This document shows positions 38,201 through 46,880 of a stretch of 64,000 bases of DNA, piece by piece. The DNA lies in contig CAXHUQ010000145.1 of NCBI GenBank assembly GCA_964020085.1, positions 1 through 64,000 of the forward strand, given 5' to 3'. Positions within the stretch are counted from its first letter, which is position 1. Every line of letters starts with the position of its first letter. This DNA comes from Micromussa lordhowensis. Lineage: Eukaryota; Cnidaria; Anthozoa; Scleractinia; Lobophylliidae. The notes under the pieces were generated by a model that ran no database searches, was not told where the DNA came from, and saw only the letters and a list, made by a program, of their open reading frames with translations. The position numbers were made by a program, and so were the translations under genes.

Positions 38201-38905
38201 TCGCTCGGTTTGGGGTCCATCCGTCGGTACGTTGTGCTTTTCTTGCGAATAAATAAGTTTGTAACGTGCCAGTAGTTGTTAACATTTGTTAAAAGGCATT
38301 TGTTTTAAGTTGGTGCAGTGATCTTGAAATTGATTGAAATAAAGAAAGCCAAAGTCGAAAATGATAACGTCAAAATACGATCAACGTGAAAAAACGAGTC
38401 TGAAGTTCATCTCACGTAGTCATGGAGTTTAAGACGCTAGTTTTGTCTTTGATTTTTCTGTGCGCCTTTTGATATAAATTGATACGTACGCGAAACGATA
38501 ATACACAATGTCTTCTGTTGTATATTGCCAATCTCGGGGACAGCCTTCCCTATGTTTCAGCTTGATCAGAAACACAATGGTTGGATAGGGCGTGATACCT
38601 AAGAGAATCCTAACTGCTCCCGACATGAAATAAGGTATTCTACCCAACCATGATCGGTTTAATGTCAAAATATATCGGTAGGATTCTGAGTGTAAACACG
38701 GGTAGCAAAGCGTCCAATTCTGGGGCCACTTGAAAAAGGCCCAGCGGTGGTGACTTGGGTAGGCAAGCATCCTATCCAGGGATTGTAGCACCAAGTAAGT
38801 AACTTTATTTATTATTCATTTAAAATATTTCCCCGTTTCTGATTAATTAAAACCACAGGCATAATTTACCATAACCGGCTGCTGTTCACCAAATTTGGAA
38901 ACAAT

Positions 38906-38911
38906 CTCCGC
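38906..38911. repeat. Target site duplication, left copy (CTCCGC)
   Basis: CTCCGC directly precedes the left inverted repeat and recurs directly after the right one at 58712-58717. Six bases is the usual duplication length for Polintons. Confidence 0.95.
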
Positions 38912-39150
38912 AGTAGTGTAGGAAATGGGGGAACTAGGACATTTCTGGATTTTACGCATCTCAGCGTAGTTAGTGTAAAAATGTGAGTCTAAAATATATG
39001 ATATAATACACTAAAACAGCGTAGTTATGCGTAGGTAGTGTAAGTAGCGTAGATATCGTAAAAATTAGACATACTATTTTACGCACAAAAATGCCTAAAA
39101 TGCGTAGGATAGTGTAGGATATAGTAAAATTTAGATTGTTCTCACGATGC
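38912..39150. repeat. Polinton left terminal inverted repeat
   Basis: 239 bp, matching the reverse complement of 58473-58711 except at two positions (ATGTGAG/ATCTGAG and ATAATACAC/ATAATGCAC). It contains several copies of GCGTAG and related TGCGTAGG units at irregular spacing, which could be binding sites for the terminal protein, polymerase or integrase. The VLTF3-like stop codon lies six bases inside it. Confidence 0.97.
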
Positions 39151-39156
39151 TGATTT

Positions 39157-40146
39157 TTAAGACATGATAAATTTCCAACCAGCGTTCTCACCACCTAGAT
39201 GTTCACAGATTTTTTTCCAAATTTTATCAAGTTCATAGAGTTTTAAACGATCTTTATACAATTTTAGCTTTGGTAAAAATTCATTATATCCAAGTATTTG
39301 ACAAAATTTATAAATGATATATGAATAGGAAAAGAAATTTCTTCTATTTTTACCTTTAAATAATTCAAATGGCTCCTGAATTTGTAAAAACCTCATTTTC
39401 ATTTTTTCTTCCATTATAGAAGTCATTTGTAATGGAGGTATTTTTGTTATTCGATACAAAATTTGTGTGGCATGATTATAATAACGTAATTTACGATGTT
39501 TTTTAAGATATCTTTTAATATCTGCTTCTGTTAACTTTTCCAAAGAATTTTCCATCCTTTCACGAATGATTTCTTTGAAAATATTATTAATAACATCTTC
39601 TGAGACTTTAAAACTTTCTTTGCCTTGGATATTGGCTAAACAGTCACAAAAATGATTATATCTTTTGTAATCATTTTCTGCGGTTTTTATAGATGATTTT
39701 TCTGGATTTGTTGAGACATTTATGCTTATTCCACAACTTAGACAAGTACTTATCCCTTCATCGACGTTCAATACTCGAAATTTTTCACATGTATAACAAT
39801 AATTATCTTCATTTATATTATTTTCACTGTATTGTAGTTCATCAGGGAAGATATTATATTTATACCTTTTATAATAAGAATTATCAACAACAAAATGTTT
39901 TGCTCTATTTTCTGTATGTAAAAAAAGTAAAATAGCATTCTTTAATAAATAACTAGTACGAAGATTTTTGATATCATTTATTTCATTTTGTAACCTTATT
40001 TGTTCAATTTGATCAATTCTAGAATAATCTTTTTTGATGGATAAATTTAGAATTTTTTTTTTTAAATCTGGTATTTTTTTTTCTTTGAGAACAATTTCTG
40101 AAAGTTTTTGACGATGTAGATTGCCAATGGTCTCTTTGTTCATCAT
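39157..40146 (-). CDS. VLTF3-like viral late transcription factor
   Basis: 329 aa. A long N-terminal helical region is followed by a zinc ribbon (Cys117, Cys120, Cys135, Cys138). A Tyr-Lys-Arg-Tyr-Asn-His-Phe motif follows, then a C-terminal region with Phe-Phe-Ser-Tyr-Ser-Tyr-Ile-Ile-Tyr-Lys-Phe and Leu-Asp-Lys-Ile-Trp-Lys-Lys-Ile-Cys. This layout is that of the poxvirus late transcription factor VLTF3 family, best known from large nucleocytoplasmic DNA viruses. It would act on the element's own late promoters, in line with the shared start-site motif in this element. It is the last gene before the left terminus. The upstream ATTAATTATT-ATG is a weaker form of that motif. The family call is firm; its activity is inferred. 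Confidence 0.85.
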   Translation of the reverse strand: MMNKETIGNLHRQKLSEIVLKEKKIPDLKKKILNLSIKKDYSRIDQIEQIRLQNEINDIKNLRTSYLLKNAILLFLHTENRAKHFVVDNSYYKRYKYNIFPDELQYSENNINEDNYCYTCEKFRVLNVDEGISTCLSCGISINVSTNPEKSSIKTAENDYKRYNHFCDCLANIQGKESFKVSEDVINNIFKEIIRERMENSLEKLTEADIKRYLKKHRKLRYYNHATQILYRITKIPPLQMTSIMEEKMKMRFLQIQEPFELFKGKNRRNFFSYSYIIYKFCQILGYNEFLPKLKLYKDRLKLYELDKIWKKICEHLGGENAGWKFIMS

Positions 40147-40178
40147 AATAATTAATATACTTTATTCTTTAAAGTAGA

Positions 40179-40337
40179 TTAATCTTCACTCTCACTGCTC
40201 GTTGATTCCTCACTGCTCGTTGATTCCTCACTGCTCGTCGATTCCTCATCTGAATCAGGATTATAATCACTGTCACTACTATCAGTATCATGAAGTGGGT
40301 CTTCAGTTAAAAATTTTTTAAAATTAGGGACAGGCAT
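40179..40337 (-). CDS. Small acidic Ser/Glu-repeat protein (52 aa)
   Basis: A 52-codon gene starts at ATATATATG, the same start-site motif as the large genes, five bases after the polymerase stop codon. It begins Met-Pro-Val-Pro-Asn-Phe-Lys-Lys-Phe-Leu, turns acidic (Asp-Ser-Asp), and ends in three copies of Glu-Glu-Ser-Thr-Ser-Ser encoded by a tandem 18-bp repeat. The repeats resemble casein kinase 2 substrate runs. The motif placement and tight fit between the flanking genes support real coding. No homologue is recognised; a role as an acidic nuclear or DNA-mimic protein is only a guess. Confidence 0.65.
   Translation of the reverse strand: MPVPNFKKFLTEDPLHDTDSSDSDYNPDSDEESTSSEESTSSEESTSSESED
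40195..40248. repeat. 18-bp tandem repeat, three copies
   Basis: CTGCTCGTTGATTCCTCA occurs three times in a row, the third with one change. It encodes the acidic repeat of the 52-aa protein. Confidence 0.95.
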
Positions 40338-40342
40338 ATATA

Positions 40343-43300
40343 TTATGAAATATTAAAATTTCCATATGCATAACTACTGATACCATCATCTAAAATATAT
40401 CTTTTATCATCAAAAGGTGATAATGATACTTTATTAATTTGGTAACTAGATATCTGATGATACTCTGACCGGATAGTTCGCATCTTATGCCTCATAGTAT
40501 TACATTTTTGTAAGGTATCACGATAATCAGAGAGAGATAATTCACTCTTAATGACATTCTTCTTGACACCTTTAGCAGTCTTGTTTTCCTTGTTTTCTGT
40601 CTTGTAACTATACATTTTACTTTTTAGACCAACAAATTCAGTGATTGGATCACCAGCTGCTTCATCTTTGAATTTACCAATTACTTTTTTATTTTCTGCA
40701 AAAAAGAACTCTGACGATTTGGGATAATCACTATTGTCAAACCTTTCTTTATCTTTATATAAATCACTATAAAGATCTTCTGCTTTTATATGGTAAAATA
40801 AAGAATCAGTATCAGTAAAAAGTAACTTTGCATCAGGGTATTTTTTTCTGATATAGTTGTAATGGAAGTCATACATTAATGTTTTACTTAGATCTAGAAT
40901 AGAGAATCCAACATAAGAGGGTTTATCTAAGACTAGTCTAGCCTTTTTCATTTGTACCCCAACTAAATTTTCATCAAATATTTTACTAGAAACATACATT
41001 GGTTGCCTTGTCAATTTCAATAAATGATCCGGATCAGTTTCTAATTTGATATTAGATCTTTTTCTTAGGTTTTCCATAGTTTTGCCAAAAACTGAATTAT
41101 TCATTAGTTTAAAGAAGTCTTTTTCAAAACTATTCTTAGCATTTGTTCTTTTTTTTGTGTTAAAATCAATATAAGGTTTCATCCAAGGTTTCTGAGTAAA
41201 TTCTAAGACTCTGTGAACCTTTTTCAACTTCATACCAAGAGATAAATAAAGCTGTAAATTTTTGTAATGTAATACATACTTTTCTTTATTCTTTAGATTA
41301 GGAACCAACTTGTGAACTCTACCACTGCTAATATTTTCTTTTTCTTTTAAATCTTTGCAATACTTTGATAACATATTATCAGTGATTAAAATCTTTTCTG
41401 GTGCTAATGGATAATCATTATGCAAATTGTGTAGCTCTTCTGGATATTCTAAATCTACTTCTAAAATGGCACCTTTTTTTGTATTATTTTTGTAATTTTC
41501 TAAGATGAAATCTTCAGAGTTAATCCATTTAAAATCTTTAGTTGGAAGTGACTGTGACATAGCCCATCCATAAAGATTATTTGCATCTAAATACATTAAA
41601 TAACTACTTTCATCTTCTGGATTATAACACTTCATATACTTGTTGTTTGCAACAGCATGTCTATGAGTAATATTACTAATACCACCTCTCATTCCCTTTT
41701 CAATGAATAGTTGTTGATCTAAATCTGAAATTAAGTCTAGATTTATTTTTGTCATTCGGAGTAATGCATCCCATGATAACCCAGGTGCAGAGTAATAATG
41801 ACAGGGATCTAACCTATAATACCCCAGACAAGTCTTTCTAAAGCTTTCAAATACATCTGCTAATAGTAGAACATCTGTACGCAAATATAAATCATGATAA
41901 TCACCTAAGTCTTTAATTTGGAATTCACTCCATACTTGTTTTGCGTGCTCATAGTCACTCTCTGAAATATTTGTATCATTCAAAATACTATAAAAATCTT
42001 CTCTTGCTGGTAAAGACTTCTCACTGAATCGCTGGAATGAGTCCATGTAATCATAAGGGTAAACACCTTTTCGCTTTATTAATCTAAATTGATCATCATT
42101 TGGAAAAGCTTTCTTTGAATAAAAGAATGCATTATCACTTAAATTACTGCTTAGTCGATCTAAACTCTGACTCATAAATGAAAAACTGTCAATGAAAGTC
42201 AAATAATTACCTAGTCTAAAGCCAATATATTTCTCAAAATTACTTGCTATAACATCAACATTAATATTAAAATCTTGTCTTATTAAATGACCAATATTTT
42301 GCATGATAAAATGGCAGTCATAACCTTTAAGATTATGAAATATTACTGGAATTTTTAAATTTTCTGCACTAATAGACCATTTAAGATTACAATTACTATG
42401 AGCAGCACCACGATATTTACCTGTAATATGGCAGTGATCTCTAACTTTTTGTTTTGAAGGTTTATCTTTATCTTTTTCTTCATTAAATTTTCTCTCACAA
42501 ATATGACATATAGTAGAATTTTGGAAATGTGTTTCATTTTTATCAGTCATAACTAATGGTTTCTGGAAATGTTCTATAACTATTTTTATACAATCTTTTA
42601 CTTCACTCAACATTTTCATGATAAATTTTTCGATACAATCTTCTCCACGGTATATTTCTACTGGTTTGGAATAACTATTATCATATCTACAGACTAATTT
42701 ATATCCGTAACTACAAGCCTTATGACTTTGATAAGTACTAGTGTAAGATTTATCATCACTAGGTAGGCAACCGTCTATTTTTTCTGTGATTGATTCAAAA
42801 TCAGCGTAAATTACGAAAGGTGCAGGTAACATTTTTTTGTGATTTTTAAAATAAATTTTTGATCCTGCCTCGGGCATCTTTATCGCTTGAGCTCCATTAA
42901 GGAGCATGCAATCTTGCTTGTGATCTTCTAGGACACTAGCAGAACTACAACAATGTAGACAACGCAAACAAAAATATTTCTTTTCTTTGTGATCATTGAA
43001 TGAAAACATAAATCGATCTAAATCCTTGATGAGCACATAGTGGCTCTTGTCTCCTTCTTCAATCCATAGTAATTCCAAGTGGTCTGTAAAATTAGTTTCT
43101 GATATTCTGATAGGATAAGCTTCTCCATCATAACCAAATACACAGATATTAATCTTATTTTGCTTTTCAATCTTATAAATATCTTTTACAGTGACTGGAA
43201 AAGTGATACCAGTGTAATCTAACCGTTTGACAGATTCTCGATCTGCCTTGGTTATTCTTTCCGGATGAACTATAAGTGGATTTAAATGCCTATTATGACA

Positions 43301-44365
43301 CCATAGGAAACATTTATTGTCTGTATTTTTGGGATTGATTAAACCCTTCATAGGGTTACGTAGTTCCTCAGGTAGTTCAATATATGATGATCCTCTTAAT
43401 GGAAAGTAAGAGACAATATTAATGATATGTGAAAGTACCGATTGGAATACCCAACCAGAACCTTCAGAGAGCCAAACAGCTATTAACTCTAAAATTCTTT
43501 CAATACCTTCATCGATACTCACTTCTATATCTATTCTATTGGTAACCGTAAAAGGGCCAGCGTTAAAATAGGGTTCTCGGTAAATGACACCATCCTCAGT
43601 ACTCTTTGATAATCGAACCCTTAGTGTAGTATTGTATTTAAAACCCCTTCTATCTGATAATGATCGCATTAAAAGATCAAATATTTCTCGTTTAGTGCTA
43701 CTTAACTGTATTGATGGGTCATTTCTATTGACAATTTGTACATCATAAGATTGAACATTACCTCTTAATGCATTGGATCGCTCAGTAATAGTGATGTCTT
43801 TAGGGATAAATTTCAAATTTCTTCTGAATTCTCTTATAGTTTCAGGTCTATAATATGGAGCGATTTGATCAATCACATTTTTAACCTTTCTTTGAAGTCT
43901 TGTAGGTACAGGTTTTATAGGTCTTATTATTTTTAGCCTCGGTAAAGGCACTGGAGCTGCTGGTGGTTTTGTGCGTGGTTTTGGTACTGGTGGGGCTGGT
44001 CTATATTCAGTAGGTCTTAATGGTTCTGGTAAATTGACTGAGGGACTTATCGGATCATCTATTAAAGTACCTCCAAGGTATGAGTCCCTTAGTCTCCTTT
44101 CTGCAATTGATCGGATTAGTCGATTTTCAACATAATCTCCATGTTTCTTAGATCTTCGTGGTTGTGGGTTGACAGGTGGGGCTGGTAGTGGCTGACCTTG
44201 CGGACCTTTTTTTGCTTCATTAAGCTTATGAAAATCTGTCTTTAAATGCTGATATTTTCCCCCTTTTGAATATTTTTTCTTGCATGTATTACAATACCAA
44301 TGAGATGGTTTTGGTAATGTGTCCACAGATATCTTTTTGGGTTTAATTTTAACTTTAAAATCCAT
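40343..44365 (-). CDS. pPolB: Protein-primed DNA polymerase B
   Basis: 1340 aa; replicates the element. Residues 25-46 form a C2-H2 finger (Cys25, Cys28, His40, His46). A proline-rich linker follows, then a second Cys-rich patch at about 466-486. The 3'-5' exonuclease has Asp522/Glu524, His-Asn-Leu-Lys-Gly-Tyr-Asp (677-683) and Tyr827/Asp831. Polymerase motif A has Asp927, motif B is Lys-Leu-Met-Asn-Asn-Ser-Val-Phe-Gly-Lys (1086-1095) and motif C is Asp-Thr-Asp-Ser (1185-1188). Between exonuclease motifs I and II sits an endonuclease VII-like Cys/His insert (Cys620, Cys623, Asp643-His-Cys-His, His656, Cys659), usual in Polintons. All catalytic residues are present. The start follows ATTATATATAG. 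Confidence 0.97.
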   Translation of the reverse strand: MDFKVKIKPKKISVDTLPKPSHWYCNTCKKKYSKGGKYQHLKTDFHKLNEAKKGPQGQPLPAPPVNPQPRRSKKHGDYVENRLIRSIAERRLRDSYLGGTLIDDPISPSVNLPEPLRPTEYRPAPPVPKPRTKPPAAPVPLPRLKIIRPIKPVPTRLQRKVKNVIDQIAPYYRPETIREFRRNLKFIPKDITITERSNALRGNVQSYDVQIVNRNDPSIQLSSTKREIFDLLMRSLSDRRGFKYNTTLRVRLSKSTEDGVIYREPYFNAGPFTVTNRIDIEVSIDEGIERILELIAVWLSEGSGWVFQSVLSHIINIVSYFPLRGSSYIELPEELRNPMKGLINPKNTDNKCFLWCHNRHLNPLIVHPERITKADRESVKRLDYTGITFPVTVKDIYKIEKQNKINICVFGYDGEAYPIRISETNFTDHLELLWIEEGDKSHYVLIKDLDRFMFSFNDHKEKKYFCLRCLHCCSSASVLEDHKQDCMLLNGAQAIKMPEAGSKIYFKNHKKMLPAPFVIYADFESITEKIDGCLPSDDKSYTSTYQSHKACSYGYKLVCRYDNSYSKPVEIYRGEDCIEKFIMKMLSEVKDCIKIVIEHFQKPLVMTDKNETHFQNSTICHICERKFNEEKDKDKPSKQKVRDHCHITGKYRGAAHSNCNLKWSISAENLKIPVIFHNLKGYDCHFIMQNIGHLIRQDFNINVDVIASNFEKYIGFRLGNYLTFIDSFSFMSQSLDRLSSNLSDNAFFYSKKAFPNDDQFRLIKRKGVYPYDYMDSFQRFSEKSLPAREDFYSILNDTNISESDYEHAKQVWSEFQIKDLGDYHDLYLRTDVLLLADVFESFRKTCLGYYRLDPCHYYSAPGLSWDALLRMTKINLDLISDLDQQLFIEKGMRGGISNITHRHAVANNKYMKCYNPEDESSYLMYLDANNLYGWAMSQSLPTKDFKWINSEDFILENYKNNTKKGAILEVDLEYPEELHNLHNDYPLAPEKILITDNMLSKYCKDLKEKENISSGRVHKLVPNLKNKEKYVLHYKNLQLYLSLGMKLKKVHRVLEFTQKPWMKPYIDFNTKKRTNAKNSFEKDFFKLMNNSVFGKTMENLRKRSNIKLETDPDHLLKLTRQPMYVSSKIFDENLVGVQMKKARLVLDKPSYVGFSILDLSKTLMYDFHYNYIRKKYPDAKLLFTDTDSLFYHIKAEDLYSDLYKDKERFDNSDYPKSSEFFFAENKKVIGKFKDEAAGDPITEFVGLKSKMYSYKTENKENKTAKGVKKNVIKSELSLSDYRDTLQKCNTMRHKMRTIRSEYHQISSYQINKVSLSPFDDKRYILDDGISSYAYGNFNIS

Positions 44366-44420
44366 CTATATATAATAATATATGTCTAATTTTTTTTTTA
44401 AATTCTTAATTTTTTATTTA

Positions 44421-44630
44421 TTATAAATCAATTAGTGTACCAGTAACTGGATTAGTGTATTTTAGAATGTTACGCTCATGTTTCTTTGTCTTTAGATGCA
44501 TATATTTTCCTCTATAAGTGTAATTTTTTCCATTTCCACATACATCACAGTACCATTCAGTATTTTTCAGTCTCTCATTTGTAATTTTGTTCCATTTTTC
44601 TCGTTTCAATTGTTCTTCTGTTTTTTCCAT
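44421..44630 (-). CDS. U1-type zinc-finger protein (69 aa)
   Basis: Single finger with Cys28, Cys31, His45 and His51 within Trp-Tyr-Cys-Asp-Val-Cys...Arg-Gly-Lys-Tyr-Met-His-Leu-Lys-Thr-Lys-Lys-His. This closely resembles the finger at the N-terminus of the adjoining polymerase, so the gene looks like a partial duplication of the polymerase 5' end. The start follows AATTATATAG, again like the polymerase. A nucleic-acid-binding or polymerase-partner role is inferred. The 55-bp gap to the polymerase start is empty. Confidence 0.75.
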   Translation of the reverse strand: MEKTEEQLKREKWNKITNERLKNTEWYCDVCGNGKNYTYRGKYMHLKTKKHERNILKYTNPVTGTLIDL

Positions 44631-44672
44631 CTATATAATTATTTATAATATTCTAATTTTTTTAAATAATTT

Positions 44673-46361
44673 TTATAAATTTTTTAAATCCTCAGCTGGC
44701 ACCCAACTGTTAAATTCGTCTGGGTAACCTTTCCATTTGACTAATGCTTTTCCTTTTGACTTTCTGATAATTTTCTCTATTCTATAGACCTCTTGATCTG
44801 TCTTTTGTAACTCTTCTCTGTAGAAAGTACCCTTAATCACTTCACCATTTAAGTCTTTTATCTTATAAGTAATAGGATTAGTGAATCTAATTTCGTCTAT
44901 GATGAAAACTTCTTCAGTCCAATTAGGAGTATAGCCTTTATCAAAGGTCACCCTTTTGTATTTGCTTATTCGGACTCTATCACCTATCACAAATGCTGGT
45001 TTATAATTCTTTTTATTGTCTCTCGCTAAATCACCATATAAATTAAAATAAACTTTTCCATAGTTTTCAGGTTTTCTAGCTTGGATAGGCGTCATTCCTA
45101 TTGATCTATGTCGGCTGTTGTTGTAAGATGCGAGTATTTTCGGAAGTATGTCAACGTAGACTGTATTGTTTTGCATAGTGAATCTCTTATACATTTTATC
45201 TTTGATAGTTCTATTCCATCTCTCACAAACTGCTGATTTCTCTTCGTTTTCAGTGGAATAGACCTTTATCTTATCCTTAGATAAGAGATCCAACACATTT
45301 TTGTTATAATATTCTTTTCCTTTGTCTACCCATAACATTTTAGGCTTATTAGAGAAAAATAAGCTTTCAAACGCTTTAGAGACTTCTAAACCTGTTTTTG
45401 TCTTTAGAGGTACTATCCAACCATATTTACTGAAAAGGTCTAAGACCATTAGTAGATATTTATAACCTCGATTCCATTTGCTAAGCTTTTGCATATCAAC
45501 TAAGTCTGAACACCAGATGTCATCTACATTATGTGCAATGACTCTTCGCTTGGTAAAATTTCGTTTTATAGGTTTGTGTAACTCATTAGCTAGCGCTTCC
45601 CATGTGTCTAAATTTTTAGCGTTTTTTTTTTTTACTCCTAAACCAAGTTTTTGCTTTATATTAATAGTGCTTCTAGCCAACCAATGACCCCACTGTCTCT
45701 CATTCCAGGGAATTGCATCTAGAGCTCGGACCATTTTCTTGTCAGCCGCATTTTTACATGATTTTACATTACCTCCCTTATCAGCACATACTGAGTAATC
45801 AACATCGTGTTGCATGGCTATAGCATCTGTCTTACCTGTTGGCTGATCATAGATTTCATAGATTTGTCCAGTATCACGATCCCATTTTACTTGTCGTTCT
45901 AAATCATTGTAAGGACCAGTATATTTGTGTCCTGGTAAAGTCCAACCAGCTTTCGGTTTAGGTAACTTACCTATTGCTTTATGAATATCAAGACCCCTTC
46001 CCCTTCCCCTTCCACTGATTTTTTTGGAAAGATCATCAGCCAGAGAGTCAATTGCTCTATTCAAATACCTTTTACCAATGCCTTTAACTTTGTCTTTTAC
46101 ATAGTCAGATTTTATTGCTCTACTAGCTCCCCTTTTACCTAGGTTGTACAAGCCTTTTGCACCAGCAGCCAACCCTTTGACAATTAGTTCATCAAAACCG
46201 CTCCCTTGCATTTCCGCTTTAGATATAAAACGAAATTTTGTAATTCCACATTCAGCACAAATACATCGCATTGCATTTCTACCATTTTTTGTAATTACAA
46301 AAGTTTCAGAATTAGGTACACATTCTGTCCTTTTTCTTTGTCGAACGCAATAAGATAACAT
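44673..46361 (-). CDS. int: Fused phospholipase A2-like / retroviral-type integrase with chromodomain
   Basis: 562 aa. Residues 4-45 are a Cys module like DUF5679. Residues 56-120 are basic and amphipathic, beginning with Met-Gln-Gly-Ser-Gly. Residues 140-212 resemble the parvovirus capsid phospholipase A2: calcium-loop pattern Tyr147-x-Gly-Pro-x-Asn152 and catalytic His185-Asp186-x-x-Tyr189. Residues 260-430 are an rve integrase with Asp286, Asp346 and Glu380. A basic SH3-like region and a C-terminal chromodomain (about 525-560) follow. Phospholipase domains are known from adintovirus-like elements, usually as virion entry factors; one polypeptide joining such a domain to the integrase is unexpected. 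The join lies at Lys244-246 within a run of 12 A. Confidence 0.88.
   Translation of the reverse strand: MLSYCVRQRKRTECVPNSETFVITKNGRNAMRCICAECGITKFRFISKAEMQGSGFDELIVKGLAAGAKGLYNLGKRGASRAIKSDYVKDKVKGIGKRYLNRAIDSLADDLSKKISGRGRGRGLDIHKAIGKLPKPKAGWTLPGHKYTGPYNDLERQVKWDRDTGQIYEIYDQPTGKTDAIAMQHDVDYSVCADKGGNVKSCKNAADKKMVRALDAIPWNERQWGHWLARSTINIKQKLGLGVKKKNAKNLDTWEALANELHKPIKRNFTKRRVIAHNVDDIWCSDLVDMQKLSKWNRGYKYLLMVLDLFSKYGWIVPLKTKTGLEVSKAFESLFFSNKPKMLWVDKGKEYYNKNVLDLLSKDKIKVYSTENEEKSAVCERWNRTIKDKMYKRFTMQNNTVYVDILPKILASYNNSRHRSIGMTPIQARKPENYGKVYFNLYGDLARDNKKNYKPAFVIGDRVRISKYKRVTFDKGYTPNWTEEVFIIDEIRFTNPITYKIKDLNGEVIKGTFYREELQKTDQEVYRIEKIIRKSKGKALVKWKGYPDEFNSWVPAEDLKNL
45622..45633 (-). other. A12 run between phospholipase-like and integrase domains
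   Basis: On the coding strand the run spans GT-A-AAA-AAA-AAA-AA-C. It lies in the linker between the two domains, where slippage would end the protein early or shift frame. The integrase is in frame with the phospholipase part only if the count of 12 is right. Confidence 0.7.
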
Positions 46362-46426
46362 ATATTAATTAATATTATAATAAATATATGTTAAATTAGT
46401 TCCTTTACTATTGTTAACAAAGTTAA

Positions 46427-46663
46427 CTATAATATAGCTCCTATGAGGGGAATTCCCTTAAATGGACTGTTTTTACCCAGTAATAGCCCTTTTCCTTTTC
46501 TACCTCTTCCTACCGTACCTGACTTAACAAATTTAGTTTTTGTTATCCCACATTCTGCGCATTTACATTTCATCATGGCACGACCATTTCTTGCCTGCAC
46601 AACCCTTTCTGAACCAGGAACGCACTCTGTCTGTTTTCGTTGTTTTACACAATAGCTTTTCAT
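46427..46663 (-). CDS. Small Cys-module core-like protein (78 aa)
   Basis: The first 46 residues are a close paralogue of the N-terminus of the downstream phospholipase/integrase protein (Tyr-Cys-Val-x-Gln-Arg-Lys, Glu-Cys-Val-Pro, Asn-Gly-Arg, Cys-Ala-Glu-Cys-Gly-Ile-Thr-Lys). In both, the second Cys of the usual C-x2-C pair is Gln. A Gly-Arg-Gly-Arg-Lys-Gly-Lys-Gly patch and a hydrophobic C-terminus follow, a layout like the small adenovirus core protein X. A virion core or membrane-active role is inferred. The start follows TAATATAT. Confidence 0.65.
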   Translation of the reverse strand: MKSYCVKQRKQTECVPGSERVVQARNGRAMMKCKCAECGITKTKFVKSGTVGRGRKGKGLLLGKNSPFKGIPLIGAIL

Positions 46664-46697
46664 ATATATTATAATTATTTTTTATTATTATTATATA

Positions 46698-46880
46698 ATG
46701 GAAGAAATTGAAATTGACAATGAAATACGTAGAATAGAAGCGTTGTACAAACATTACAAACTTCTTTATAGAAAACTTGCCTTTTTATGTTGTTCTGGAG
46801 AAGCTAAAAGAGTGAGAAATCTGAGAAATAGTTTGAAACGAGATTTAAATAAGCTCCGACAAATCCAAAAAACTACCTAA
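46698..46880 (+). CDS. Small charged helical protein (60 aa)
   Basis: The gene starts at TATTATATA-ATG, the element's start-site motif, and runs opposite to its neighbours; its last eight bases overlap the protease 3' end. The product is mostly charged helix (Glu-rich N-terminus, then Arg/Lys-rich) with a Cys-Cys pair. No homologue is recognised. The motif and its tight fit in the gap argue for a real gene. The 34-bp space to the 78-aa gene would be a shared divergent promoter. Confidence 0.55.
   Translation: MEEIEIDNEIRRIEALYKHYKLLYRKLAFLCCSGEAKRVRNLRNSLKRDLNKLRQIQKTT

Larger units (their letters stand above)
35236..38905. other. Spacer between copy C and the Polinton, no gene seen
   Basis: MITEs lie at 36717-36800 and 37320-37590. 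The frame at 37704-38285 spans the gap and looks like a piece of a common interspersed repeat, not a gene. I see no other exon. Confidence 0.4.

Noticed and set aside
37704..38285. 193-codon minus-strand frame crossing the N gap
   Set aside because: Half the frame is N; the readable part looks like a common interspersed repeat tail and not a gene.
42355..42537. 60-codon ORF inside the polymerase
   Set aside because: Alternative-frame shadow within the endonuclease VII-like insert; no start motif.
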